A DNA stretch of 64,000 nt. It comes from Entonaema liquescens (lineage: Eukaryota; Ascomycota; Sordariomycetes; Xylariales; Xylariaceae). The notes below the pieces were generated by a model. That model was given only the letters and a program-made list of their open reading frames with translations. It was not told the DNA's origin and searched no databases. Location of the stretch: positions 1,674,001-1,738,000 of the forward strand of contig CADCSX010000023.1 in assembly GCA_902805475.1 (NCBI GenBank), read 5' to 3'. The stretch's first letter is position 1. Each line of letters starts with the position of its first letter. Made by a program: the position numbers and the translations under genes. Of this stretch, positions 23,382-35,615 are shown in pieces.

Positions 23382-24942
23382 ACATCTTGGCAAGCAAATA
23401 AAAAGGACTTTGATTTCTACCCCATCACTATCTTTGAGTCTAACGTGTTCGGCCCCCAGAGGTCGCTACGACTGGGCGTGATGCCTAATGACCGGAATAG
23501 CATACTTACCTATATATGTACAGCATATAGGAGAGTATATATGTGACGTATAGATAAAATGCGCCAGTATCCAGACGAATACGTTCCCGTCCCTTACTGG
23601 TCGACCGCAACGGTTCCCTTAGGAGGTACTTTGGGGGAGTTAAGATTTATTTAGAAGCTTTGGTAGAATGCCAAACCAACGTTTTGTCTGCAAATGGAAT
23701 TTTTGTCATTGCAGCAGCCATCCACGTGTATAGCAGAGACAGTGGTAACGAGCATAGCCCGCCATAGGTCTGGCTATCCGTGAAAAGTAAAAGAGTGCCT
23801 CTATCTAATTCACCTTTCTGCGCGATACTAAAAAGAAAAAGAAGAAAAAAAAAGTTGTACCATACTGAAGCTGAAGATAAACTATACCCACTCTTACCGA
23901 CGGTTCCGAGCAGTTTAGGATAATTGTGACTGTCGATCAGCATTGCGCAAACGAGATTACGATTTTGGTACGGATTACATCTGTATATATTTCGACGCGT
24001 TACGGTTACGATCGTGTCAGCAACATTGCGACCCCATTCAGACCAATGACTACTAATCGTAAGTATTGGGTCTCCAACGTATGGAGTTTGGGAAGTGTCC
24101 GCACATTGTAATCCGTACTACTGCAGGGGGTTGGTTAGTCGACTAACCTAGAGTACTAGATTAAGTACACCATTTATTTTTAAGTGTCGTGTTAGACAGA
24201 CTAATGAATATAGATACCCATAGATGATGAGTAGCAAAAATATATTAATTTGCGACGTAAACACCAACGGTTTAGATATAGAAAAGAAAAGAATTATCAA
24301 TAAATGAAGGGAGAACAAATAAATCAGAGTTGTCTAGTTCATACCTACCTAAGTAATACATTTTCGGCTTCTATATTATACCCCAGCCAACATCAGCGCG
24401 CGCTTCGCTTAATTACCAAACATAGGTAGCTTAGTGTTACCGCCAGAGTATGGAGCGCGTATACGAAATGCGCCGCTAATCAATTTTAAGTTATCGGGAC
24501 AATCAGCTAGCCCATGGCCCCATGGCTTACCCATGTACAATTTGTATGTACATGCAATCCCGTCGTACTTCATAGTTCTCGTAGATCCTCAATCGACAAA
24601 AACTCCTTTTCCATCCCATTACCAGGTGATCCGATTCACCATCGCTTTTTTTTTTGGGCTCTGACTTGCTTACAATATATCTTGCGCCATTACTTTGGTG
24701 GATCTATCTTGGGAATTGTTTCTTCACCTGAGATTCTATCTGAATAGGTGTCTTTATTTCTGTTAATTCGTACTGGCTTCTTTTCTTGTTCGATTGGCCA
24801 GCGACTCAAACTTGCGCCGACTATTAATTCAACGACTCGAACGATTCAACCATAAACGACTTGCGAGTAGCATACTTCCGCGCGAAACTCCCTATTGTAT
24901 AATGCATTTGACAATCAGTCCGTATACTCGGAAGTGACAAGT
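23382..24942. other. Intergenic between the Dsc2-like gene and Uds1
   Basis: About 1.5 kb with no recognised gene. It has AT-rich segments (about 24150-24320), a TACCTACCTA motif near 24343, and A-tracts near 23840. The right end includes the Uds1 promoter and a possible upstream in-frame extension to 24895. Confidence 0.4.
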
Positions 24943-27757
24943 ATGAACGGGTTTACGAACCACGGGTATGATGGCTTTGATGGAGGCCCGCCACCGCTGC
25001 GCCCTACAGGTGCACCGAGGGGCCCAGCATTAGTTGATTCCTATCAGCAAGACAGTCTCAATGACTTTGAAAGAGAAAAACCGCGATATAACCCAGTAAG
25101 CATATTCCGATTCCCATCTCGAGATCTATCGCATTCGTTTCTCTTTGTGCTTACACCCGGCTAGATGAATCCAGAGCGCGTACAAAGTTCAGTACTAGTC
25201 GACCTGAAGGATCCCGTCCAGGTACATCTACTCACCGAAACCGCCTTACTCGACAGCAAAGAGTATGAGATCTTATCTCAAGAGGAAGTAGACGATCTTA
25301 AGAAACAATGTCAAGTCTTAAATCAGCGAATCGAGCAGACAAGGTCGAACCTTGCCATCCAATCCAAATACCGCGATGCTGCTATATCAATGTCAAAGCT
25401 ATATTCTCCAGCAAAAGTTGACTCCAAGAGAAGGAGCCTCATTGGCCATCGACATAGTGCATCGACTGATGCCGCGCGGGAGGCCGAACACGAACTCAGC
25501 ACGATCCAGAAGAAATGCGAGGACCTAGCATCCGAACTATGGACATTAGAGAAGCGCGCCATGGAACCTCAAAGGCGATTATTGGAACATACCGCTGGTA
25601 TCCTTCAGCTTACGCACAAGGCAAATAGCAGAAATGCTGCCAAGTCCCCAAGGATACCTCTTGTTAACGGTGTTCCCGCTAGCCCCGAGAGCATGTATAC
25701 TACATCACATGGCCGTGACAGTATTAACATGGATTTCTTGGAAGATGGCTTCACCTTTGACGAAGCAAGTTTATACCGATCATTTGACTTATCCGAACGA
25801 GTCGAGGATCGGAGCCGGCAAAACGCCATTGAGATACCCCTGAAGTCACCCGTTCGGGGGCAGAATAAGCAGCTGACGGAAGAGAGCGAGAGGCTACGCG
25901 AAGAAAATCGAGAGCTCCAGGCACAAATTAACGAGCTCAAAAGCCAGGGTTCAAATCCATGGAGCTTGATTTCTGACACGGAAGAAAAACTGGAACAGCT
26001 GAATTACCAACTACGTGAAATCGTTATAAGTACAGATCCAGCCAAGAATAGCACTTACGGAGCTATTCCAACTGGCCGACTCGAGCCTGGTGATATGATC
26101 GGCAGTCATCTAGACTACCTTGAAAATGGCTTGATCGCCATTGCTGAAGGCCAAGGCAATAACTTCGAGATGGCAGAGAAGATCCGGGCGCTCAACGCTG
26201 AAATCCAAAACATACTCCTGGGAGCTAATGCGAATCACCCACCGCCACCGGACACCGGATTAGGGGTTGATGAGCAGCTTAATTATTTAAGAGACTCATT
26301 ACCAACTATCGAGGACGAGCTGCGGCGAGCTGCGGACGTAGCCAGTGCCAACTCTGCTACTAAAGGCGAGGGTGAACAATATGAAACAGTTCTTATGGGC
26401 CTCTGGGATATCATTCAATCAGGATATGCCGACTTACGGCAACGGAAGCAAGACCGACGAAAAACCCGCGCAGAAAAGGGATTGGAACCAGACGAGGATG
26501 ATATGTCTGATGGTGAATATTTCGACTTTGAAGAGAAATATTCATTGTCAGCTTTCTCCATCAAAATTCAGTGGCTGTACAGGCAAGCTACGAAATTACA
26601 AGAGCAAAAGGGCGTTTTGAAACGTCAAATCAAGCAGCAGCGCGAGCTGAATAGCAGGTCGGACTCGGAGAAGGATCAGGCATTAAGAGATAAGATTGAT
26701 GAATTGGAACAGGCCAAAGAATTGCTCCACCGAGCAGAGAAGGAAACGGACAACGCCCAATCGCAGCTCTCACAAGCTTTACAAGACCTTGAAGAGTCGC
26801 AGAGCGGCCGGGCAGAAGAATCCACTGCTATGGATGAAGCGCGAGAGAAACTTAAGGAACGAAACGCCAAGATCGCATCGCTAGAAGAAAACGCTAGAGA
26901 GGTCCAGGCGCGCCTAGCGACGGCGGAGGCTAACGTCGCAGCCATCACTACACAACTACAGGAGGCCAACGATGCTAAGAATGCTGCCGATAAGGCCATT
27001 AGTGAGAAAGAGAAGGAGCTCAAGACCAAGGACGAGGAGCTTCAACAAATGACGGGCATGGTTGCTGAGCTTAAGATGGAAGCTACTCTTGCTAAGGCCG
27101 AGCTCGACGGCGCCTATGGTTCTAGGAAAGAGAGGGCTGCGGAGGTTGCGGCTCTGCACAACAATTCTGAATCTAATAAGATGCAGAATAGGGTTGAAGT
27201 GTTAGAGAAGGAGCTAAAGGCCACTGCTCAAGACTTGACTGATGTCGTCAAGCAGTCGCTTGAGAGTGAAAAGAAGATCGGAGAGCTCGAAGAGGAGCTT
27301 GATCGAGTAAAGGCCGAACGTTCCAAGATTAAGGACGAGAAGGATACGATGAATGGCGAGCTCGAGAAGCGACTCCACGAAGCTACCAGCGACATTGAAG
27401 AGAGACTGGAACGCGAGATCACGAGACTACGCAAGGAGAAGGAAGAACTACAAGAAGAGCTTGATAAGGAGCGACTAGGATCAGCGCGTTTAGGTCCACT
27501 ATCGCCTGGTGGTATGAAGACTTCATACCTGACCGATTCATACAGGTCGGGACTGAGAGCCGAGAGGAAGAAGTACGAAGAGCAGTTAAGAGTATGTCTT
27601 CCCAATACCCTCCTTTTTGTTTCTGCTATGGTATCATCTCACTAACATTTCATAGTCGGAACAAATGGTACGGAGAAAACTCGAGGACGAACTAAGAGCA
27701 TTGAAGAGGACACAGGGACCGGGCAAAAGTCCGCTCAGTCCTCGAATAGACCGATAA
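24943..27757 (+). CDS. Uds1 (up-regulated during septation) family coiled-coil protein
   Basis: Three exons, 24943..25095, 25165..27591 and 27656..27757, give 893 residues from ATG 24943. Uds1-domain proteins are fungal coiled-coil proteins first noted as induced at septation in fission yeast. Seen: the Uds1 domain shortly after the first intron (LLTETALLDSKEYEILSQEEVDDLK, then LNQRIEQTRSNLAIQSKYRDAAISM); a basic Ser patch; then several hundred residues of heptad-rich Glu/Lys/Leu coiled coil; and a basic tail ending PGKSPLSPRID. Introns are 69 and 64 bases. The frame continues upstream of 24943 as YNAFDNQSVYSEVTS to a TTG at 24895 with no ATG, so the true N-terminus may be longer through an unseen exon or a base error at that codon. 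Confidence 0.85.
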
Positions 27758-28621
27758 CCATTGCACTAATTTCTTTTCTCCTGTCGAATATTATACCCTC
27801 ATGTATCCTTTTGGTTGGCGGATGCCTATGACCATTAAGGACATAATTTTGTGCTTTCCCGTTATTGTATAAAAGTGGCACACGGTTTAGCTATTTTATC
27901 TAGATACTTTGCATTGGGAAGGCGATTCAAGGGGGACTCTTGGGTTATACTCTATGTACTACTCGGCTTGGGTACGCAGCCTGGCCATTTGACTTTGGAT
28001 TCTCGCCTTGAGCGAGCGAGCTGAGTTGTTTGAATTCGAAAAATGAGAATGAGAACACGATTTTTATCACAAGCATCTCCTGCAAAATGTATTTGTCTCT
28101 CTGCTTTAGTCCAAATCTGTAAATTGCGGCGAAGTTTCATGTTCCTATTACCTACCTCTTTGGAGTTATATGCTGAAGAGTACCAATAGATTGGTTCACC
28201 GATGCCAAGGTCGATAGCAGACCAACGGCCCAGCCGCAGCGTATCGTATGTATCTTCCACCTTCGGTTTCCGGAAATCGCCAAGACCGTAGGCGTGCAAC
28301 GTGGGCTGGATTGGTCGATACGACTGGTTATCTCCCCGATCCCAGCTCGGCACCCACGAGGCCAATGGGAAGGTCTCGCGATGATTTACTTCTTATGCTT
28401 GTGATGTTTAGATCTAGATTCTGCGTTCCTGCAGGTCGGTCATAGCTAGATTCGGTGTAGATGTCCACTTTTCATATCCGCGCGTTGAAGTTCACGCGGC
28501 CCCATCTGTGTAGATGGGAATATATAATACGGTGACGCTCCCTTCATCCCGATGAGAGGCCAGAGCTGCAGTGTATTTCAGTTCCAAGTGCATTGAAGTC
28601 GCTGGAAGTGCTTCTGCCACG
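27758..28621. other. Intergenic between Uds1 and the nuclease gene
   Basis: About 860 bases. It holds one minus-strand frame noted separately (27952-28365); the remainder near 28440-28621 is the nuclease promoter. A polyadenylation-rich region probably follows 27757. Confidence 0.35.
27952..28365 (-). pseudogene. Possible decayed or partial coding fragment, unidentified
   Basis: The frame reads as normal protein for about 75 residues (WVPSWDRGDNQ, RPIQPTLHAYGLGDFRKP, LGRWSAIDLGIGEPIYWYSSAYN). It then loses that character. It opens with a non-ATG codon at 28365 or near it, and I see no upstream start or partner exon. The WVPSW word resembles heterokaryon-incompatibility (HET) proteins, but the rest does not support this. 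Either a gene remnant or chance. Confidence 0.22.
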
Positions 28622-30588
28622 ATGAAGACTACGACTACGCTCCTCAGGTGGCTTGCGGCCTCCTTGCTCATAGCCACTGGCGTTTCGGCGCAGTCGATTG
28701 CTCAGATCAACGGTGACCGCTTCCTATCACCCTTGAATGGCCACAATGTCGCCAACGTCACGGGAATCGTGACCGCAAAGGGTCCCGACGGCATCTGGCT
28801 GCGGTCCATTAAGCAGGGTTGCATCAAGCGCGTCTCAGACGGCTTGTACGTGTATGGCTCGGCACTCGCTAAGAACGCTAGCATCAGTGTTGGCGATGTT
28901 CTGGTCGTGGACGGAAAGGTCAGCGAGTACCGCACAAATAAGGACTACTTGTATATGACAGAACTCGCATCGCCGAAGGTCAGAACTATCCTAGAACGGG
29001 GTAGGAAAGTTGAGCCGGTCGTAATTGGCAAAGGAGGGCTCAGCCCGCCAACGAAACAGTACTCCGGCCTCGACAAGGGTGATGTCTTTGCGGTGCCGAA
29101 CAACCAGAGCTTGATCTCTGCCGAGAACCCCTTATTAGAGCCAGAGCTGTACGGTTTGGACTTCTGGGAGAGTTTGATGGGCGAACTAGTCACAATCGAG
29201 AGCCCCCGCGCAGTCGGCCGGCCTAATCAGTATGGAGATACTTGGGTCGTTGGAAACTGGAATACGACGGGCGATAATGATCGCACTGGCCTTACAGTCT
29301 CAGCCGCAGATGGCAACCCGGAAGCTATCCTCATCGGCAGCCCGCTTGATGGGACCAAGAACCCGAAGGACACGAGCCTAGGTGACAAGCTTGACACCAT
29401 TACCGGCATCGTCTATCAGGCCTTCGGATTCTATCGCATCTTACCCCTTACAAACGTGAGCGTCGTGGAGCCACTCGCTCCCAAAGTAGCTCCGCCGACT
29501 TCGTTAGTAAGTGAAGGGACATGCAAAGGCGTCACGGTGGGTAGCTACAATATCGAGAACTTCTACGCCGGTGATACCGCGCACGTCCAGGCCGTAGCGA
29601 AGCATATCGTCCAGAACATGCGTACCCCGGATTTACTCGCTGTGCAGGAGATCCAAGACGACAACGGCGAGGCAGACGATGGCACTGTGAGCGCGGACAA
29701 GACTCTCTCCGCGCTGGCAACAGCTATCCGATCCCTTAGCAATACTAGCGTCGCCTACAACTACACATACATCAGCCCCTTAAACGACGAATCTGGCGGC
29801 GCCCCTGGTGGTAACATCCGCGTCGCATACCTATACCGAGCAGACCGTCTACGTCTCCGGAACCCGAACCCAGGTAATGCGACGACGGCCAACGAGGTGC
29901 TCTCCGGACCCGAGCTCAAGTATAATCCGGGCTTCATAGATCCGTCGAATGCGGCCTGGACCAATAGCCGGAAGCCTCTTGTAGCCGCATGGGAAACCGT
30001 CGGTAATAAGAACAGTAGCGTAAGCAAGACGCTGTTTACGGTAAACGTGCACTGGGGCTCCAAGGGCGGCAGCACCTCGCTCCACGGCGACGCCCGACCG
30101 CCCGTCAACGGAGGCGTAGAGGACCGGCTGGCGCAAGCCGAGACCACAGGCGTAAGTATTATGTTTTTCTTAGGATCTTACTCACCCATAATATCCAACG
30201 CACATCTATCTATCTCAAAAGAACCAACCAACTAACAAGCACCCACACAAACACAGTCCTTCATCGCCTCGATCCTCTCCCAAGACCCGTCCGCCGCCAT
30301 CGTAACGCTGGGCGACTTCAACGAGTTCGCCTTCGCATCGCCGGTCGCCGCGTTCGGCGCCCGCTCGGGCCTGGTAGACCTCGACGAGGCGGCGGGGATC
30401 CGCCGGCGGAGCGGTACACGTACTTGTACGACATGAACTCGCAGGAGCTGGACCACGTGTTCGTCAGCGCAGCGCTGGCCAGGGCGCAGGCCACGCGCTT
30501 CGAGCATGTCCACGTGAACACTTGGCTGCCGTACTCGGAGAGGACGTCGGATCACGATCCGAGCGTGGCGAGGTTTGATATATGTTAA
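28622..30588 (+). CDS. Secreted endonuclease/exonuclease/phosphatase-family nuclease, apparent frameshift
   Basis: Exons 28622..30151 and 30257..30588, about 620 residues once the frame is allowed for. Likely an extracellular DNA/RNA phosphodiesterase for nutrient scavenging. Seen: a signal peptide MKTTTTLLRWLAASLLIATGVSA; an N-terminal OB-like region (GIVTAKGPDGIWLR, VYGSALAKNASISVGDVLVVDGKVSEY); and the EEP fold with VGSYNIENFY, PDLLAVQEIQDDNG (catalytic Glu), VNVHWGSKGG, VTLGDFNEF and ERTSDHDPSVARFD (C-terminal DHDP). The ATG at 28622 precedes the signal peptide; the frame opens earlier only with GTG. In exon 2 the frame breaks in a G run at 30394-30397. Adding one base gives DEAAG followed by PPAERYTYLYDMNSQELDHVF, which is as expected for the family. 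Exon 2 length is one short of in-frame. Confidence 0.87.
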
Positions 30589-33587
30589 CTACTATGTACC
30601 TACTTGGCTTATTCTGTTGGGTAGGGGGGAGGGGGTGTAAATGTAATACTTGGCTAATATATAAGATGAGATAAAAGTGCATGCAGCCCGGATCCGGGTT
30701 CGTGCGACGGTTAGTCATGATTAGCAATATATTTCCGAGTATAATATGACCGCTGTGATACCTCGTAAATGGTGGCGTTGTATAATGTTCGGTATATATT
30801 GGAAATAATGCGTAGGCTATATTGAGACAAACATTGGGAAATTCTAGAAACATTATAGCCCTCTCCCTTCAACACTCGGACCTCTTCTAGTCTTTATTGC
30901 CTTACTAGGTCAAGGGTCAAAGGTGCTTCATATGTCCCTTACCAAGGCTTAACATGGTGACGACTAAAGTACCTAGGTAACACCGTCTTGCCTCTAGTAG
31001 TGATATATTCTTGATTCGAGATATACACCCAATATCCCGAAATGAATTTGCGGTCCAGAGAGCTTGCAAAATCCAGCTAACCTGTCGGTCTACAGTGCAA
31101 TAACCTAGATGCACCCATTGACATCTCGGTCAAGACCCTCCCGATCATGGCTATCCCTATAAGAAGACGTGTATGACTCAAGAAGTAAGTATGAAAACCT
31201 CTATCTTCTTGCCATGGATCAGAAAGAAATAAAGCATCCAATGAGATAGACAGTAAGTAGGGTCAGGTTGCATATAGAAATAAGACACGGAAAAATAAAC
31301 AGATCACGAAGGCACGTTATTACATCCTCACCGCCGTCTTGCATAAGAGAAAGTCAACCACGCAAGCCACCTTTGATGAGTTGCAGGTCTGTCCAACCTA
31401 TATAACGCCATATACTCACATAATTACCTAAATATATACACTTATACCATTATGACTATTCATTGGCGAATCTTGCATAGTCAACCCCGGCTGTTATAAG
31501 CTTAGAATATATAATATATTATTCCTAGGCAAATACATAAAACTATTGACAAGTAACTAAGTAATTAGTAAACCCTAATTTCTTTTCCATATTACCGCAT
31601 GTATAGTTTAGTTATACTAACTAGTTAGGTAGTAAATAATAAGTATACGTAAGATAGTCCTCACGATCGGATCTGCCGTCTCCCAATCACGCAATCAAGG
31701 CGACCATAAGCACCTTAAAAAATCTCTGACCCATCCCGGCGGCGTTATAAGAACTTGCTTCTTACTTAGCTATTTTCCAATTTGCCCACGCCGCGCATAT
31801 GCACGCATATATCTACCGTATATACCATAACTAAGTAATGCACATAAGATAAAGGAAAGTCCATGCAATCCCAAATTCCAACTCGCTTGCGTAACTCGCT
31901 ATTTTCCCCGAAATTCATGCATGCACATAATAATATTATTATTGTGCTCCGAATAAACTAACCCCCCCTCCCCCCAAGGAATCTTCAATGCAACGCTTCC
32001 TCCGCCTCAGCTGAGGCGAAGGAGCGCAGCGCAGCGCAGCGCGAGGCGGGGCGGACGCGCGCGCACGCTTTAACTATTTAAGTATTTTTAGCCCGTTTCC
32101 TTTCAGCTGCTATACGCGCGGTCTACGTACTAAATTATTCGGGGCAAAGTTGGTGTGGCTCAAAAACCAAGAACCAAAAACCAAACCAGACCAGACCAGA
32201 CCAGACCCTTTTCACATGTATATGTACCTATTTTTTAAGATAGGAGGACAAAAAAGGTACATGCTTTCAACATAGCGTAGAATGGTTAAATATGATCTTC
32301 AGGAACGCGCGGGATTTGGTTGGCTGGAAAGGCATACCCGTCGACCGATTTGGCAAGTCGTTTTCCGGGCGGTTCACCAAAAAAAAATAAATAAATAAAT
32401 AAAGGGGCGTAACATATGATAAAAAAGTCGGGCAATTCCAAATCACATGTATTTTCTTCCATGCTGGGTAAAACAGCCAGCTGAGTTAAATAATATCCAA
32501 GCAACAAATTTGTCACTATTACTTCTATACTCTTACTATACTTCCCTAGTGTAAAACCACGTCCACGTATCCTACGCCATACGTAAAATCAAAGCCACAC
32601 CAAACACTGATACACCAAGGTACTAGTACTATAGTAGGATTCATCACTGCCACGTCTATAAGGAGTGGACCCCTACACACACGGGAGAGAGGCGGTAAGG
32701 CGGTAAGGCGAGAAACGGGCACTAGCAATTACGTATTGTAGAATATGTATTCCATAGCGCAAAATCTATTAGACGTGTAGGGTCTCTTGCGGACGTAGCC
32801 GTCGCCTGCAACCCGCCACGCCGAGAAGGCGAAAATATGCTATCTGCGTGTGACCAACCAACCTTGCGGCGAGGTATCTTTTCCCTTAGTAGACTATGGC
32901 CGTCCCATTATCATCGCGAAACCAATCGTCATCCGCCGCCCACACGCCCCGAGGCGTAATAAATCTCTTCCTCTTTTGCATGATAAACTAACTCAACCAC
33001 CTCCAGCTAGCTTGCTCTCCAGAATCATGAGCCCCCGAAGGAAGCTCTATCCTGTTATTCTTAGCTATGATGCAAAAAAATGATCAATTTCTCGCCTCAC
33101 TTTCCCGCCGCCAAAAAAAATAAATAAAAAGGAGGATGAATAACACACGAAACGCCTGTGACATGTAGACCGGGTATGTATTTTGAATGCGAACCCTTTC
33201 GCCAAAGAGATGGTGCAACCAAGAAAAAAAAAAAAATACAAACGGGAAAAGGGTTGCGCAAATCTAAAACTGACTATGCCTCTTCCATGCCTTGTCACAA
33301 AACCCCAAGGAACCCGTATGAGAATCCTGTTACTCCTAAACAACCAAACAATGCCGGTTCCGTATTATTGAAGAAAAAGCGTCCAAGTGATAAATGACCA
33401 ATGCGAGGTGATTAAGCGGGGTGTAATGGGTATTGGTATTAAAGTGTCGGCTCGTCTTAGATATCGCTCGAAACGTAATCGCAAAGGAGAAAAGCTGACG
33501 AGACGACTAGTGGTGTAAATCGTGTTTCTGTGTGAATAGAAGACTTGGTTCTGAGCTGACGGGCCATGCCGCGTACTCTATCGGTAA
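30589..33587. other. Gene-poor 3 kb spacer
   Basis: No recognisable gene. It is AT-rich at about 31400-31660, with a GC-rich island at 31995-32070 carrying an imperfect hairpin and GCAGC repeats. There is a (CCAGA)n run near 32187-32207 and A-tracts near 32379 and 33224. The right end is the 3' flank of the Sok1/Tcp11 gene. Confidence 0.4.
31998..32045. repeat. GC-rich hairpin followed by GCAGC repeats
   Basis: The arms TCCTCCGCCTCAG (31998-32010) and CTGAGGCGAAGGA (32011-32023) are inverted complements matching at 12 of 13 positions with no loop. GCGCAGCGCAGCGCAGC follows directly. The island sits within AT-rich noncoding sequence. Confidence 0.6.
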
Positions 33588-35615
33588 TTAGATTGCCATG
33601 GGCATATCAGGCACTGGCACAAGATTCTCAAGGTCGCCCGTATACACTAGATGCGACCAGACTCTCCAATGAAGGAGACCCATGTGTGCTAGCCGCGTGG
33701 CCATATCTTCGACACCGCCTTCTTCCCGCGCCTCCCGGATAGCGTTTTCTAGCGACGTACGTTCCCGGCTCACATTTTCGCGGGGGCCATCCCAGCCGCG
33801 GCTAGGGCTATGTAAACGGCCGCCGGTAGCGACTGAAAATAGAGCAGCGCCCGTAAGTCCCTTAAAGTCCTTCACGCGTTGTCGAAGCTCCACAAGTAAG
33901 TGATAGTGATAGTACTGTTCTACCTGTTGGAAAAGCGGAGACGAGAGCTCGGAAATATGGTTATCGAGCTCGTCCTCAAATTGTAGAAGGTCTTGAGCAG
34001 GCGCATTGGTAAATCGGAAAATCTGTAGAGCCAATGAATCTTTCATTGCCTTCCAGCGAGAGACGGAACGAGAACTGGCAGGGGATGTCTGAAGTAACGC
34101 AACAAGCGAGTTATAGAGGCTCTTCGACTTGGCCTGCTGGTCTTGGGGGCGGCTAGTTGATGATTGAACCGGTAGGACGAAGGAGTTGCGAGGAGATGAG
34201 TGTGCTGAACCAGCAGAACTAAAGACTAGACTAGAAGGCCTAGAATTGAAACAGCTTTCGCTCCCATCGTCTTCAGTTCTCGAACTTAGGAAGCCTGATG
34301 CATCCGAAAAGGGTGTTGCTAACATAGGCGTGGGAATAGCGCTCATGCTGGATATCGAATCGTTGAATCTGTACTTCCTATCCAACCCTTCGTATAGGCG
34401 CATGCAGACTTCTAGGTTGATCGCGTCTAACATGTCAGATCGAAGCTTGGCCATGCGCTCTTCGTCAAAAACAAAGGTGTCTGGATGCGAATACGGATCG
34501 GTCGACGGGAGTATCATTTTGCACAGAGCCTCGAAGAAAGAACCCATTTCTCCAAAGGCCTGGACTGAAGCTGGATCTTGAGAATAAAACTGATTCACTG
34601 TTAGGTACCACGCTTGGGCTGGGCCAGGATCCATCTTGCGGTCCCGTATCTTCTTAAGAAAGAATCGCTGCTCGAAGTGCACTGTGTCTTCGATCAGGAT
34701 CGGCCTCAGACACCTGATTTGGTGGTTCGCAACGTCGAGTTTCATAGCTTCAAGAACGCTCAAGAGACTGCGCATTCCTTGCACAAGTTCCTCCATATCG
34801 TTGGTTTTGTTGCCATTTGTCAGCTGGTTGTACATTTCGTCCACCCATTCGTCCCTCATAGGGGCACAATGGGACTTGAGAACTCCAGACAACCACGATG
34901 CCAACTTTTCCAAGTCCGCTATTCCCTTGCCGAACTGTTGCATGATAAGCTCAACGTTTAGCCCTTCATCCAGGTACATGCGATCCCGCTGGGGAACCAA
35001 AGTCTGAATAATCTCCTTCACCGACTTCAACAGCTGCGGGAGGCACCACTCTTCGCCCTGTCCGAATCTGCTCATAAATTCGTCTCGGTTAACAACAAAT
35101 AATTGTAATTGTTCTGTGAGCGAGTTCCAGAATTGGTTGGCCTTCTCCTGCTTTCTCCTCCCCTTCTCCCCGTCAACATTTGGCCTGAAATGAAGATCCG
35201 GATCGAAATTTATGTCATGTCTTAACTTTGGGTTATGGATAATCTTATTCACATCCAATTCGCTCAAAGTAGCTTTCGTTACAGGCGGCTCCAGCGGCCT
35301 AGGAGCCCGTGGTCTTTGGTGCGAAAGCGAAAATTCGAACATAACACGAGAGTCTCTGGAAGCATTGGAGCTTGTGGACGGATTTCGTGATAGACCGCCA
35401 TTTGATGCTGAGTTGCCCGGGTGCACGGGAATTAAATGCCTGGGGCCGGTTTGTGCGTATTTTTGCTCATCGCTCTCTGCGTTAGATGCCTTCGTCTCAG
35501 TTGATTGCTGCTGGATCTGGTCATCGTGAGAATTTGGTCGTGGTTCAGACATGCGCCTCGTTGTATTGCTCTCAACGCCCCGGCTCTCGATCCCGCCTGT
35601 TCCTTGATCCCCCAT
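33588..35615 (-). CDS. Sok1/Tcp11-family protein
   Basis: A single uninterrupted frame of 675 residues with ATG at 35615. The T-complex-11 (Tcp11) family includes yeast Sok1, a high-copy suppressor of protein kinase A loss, so a role in cAMP/PKA-related signalling is likely but unproven here. Seen: a disordered Ser/Asn/Gln-rich N-terminus to about residue 105; PPVTKATLSELDVNKIIHNPKLRHDINFDPDLHFRPN, the conserved Tcp11 entry; then long alpha-helical segments (FWNSLTEQLQLF, PMRDEWVDEMYNQL, NHQIRCLRPILIEDTVHFEQRFF); a Ser-rich insert; and a helical C-terminus ending LVPVPDMPMAI. No intron is needed. Its promoter faces the large gene-poor region. Confidence 0.88.
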   Translation of the reverse strand: MGDQGTGGIESRGVESNTTRRMSEPRPNSHDDQIQQQSTETKASNAESDEQKYAQTGPRHLIPVHPGNSASNGGLSRNPSTSSNASRDSRVMFEFSLSHQRPRAPRPLEPPVTKATLSELDVNKIIHNPKLRHDINFDPDLHFRPNVDGEKGRRKQEKANQFWNSLTEQLQLFVVNRDEFMSRFGQGEEWCLPQLLKSVKEIIQTLVPQRDRMYLDEGLNVELIMQQFGKGIADLEKLASWLSGVLKSHCAPMRDEWVDEMYNQLTNGNKTNDMEELVQGMRSLLSVLEAMKLDVANHQIRCLRPILIEDTVHFEQRFFLKKIRDRKMDPGPAQAWYLTVNQFYSQDPASVQAFGEMGSFFEALCKMILPSTDPYSHPDTFVFDEERMAKLRSDMLDAINLEVCMRLYEGLDRKYRFNDSISSMSAIPTPMLATPFSDASGFLSSRTEDDGSESCFNSRPSSLVFSSAGSAHSSPRNSFVLPVQSSTSRPQDQQAKSKSLYNSLVALLQTSPASSRSVSRWKAMKDSLALQIFRFTNAPAQDLLQFEDELDNHISELSSPLFQQVEQYYHYHLLVELRQRVKDFKGLTGAALFSVATGGRLHSPSRGWDGPRENVSRERTSLENAIREAREEGGVEDMATRLAHMGLLHWRVWSHLVYTGDLENLVPVPDMPMAI

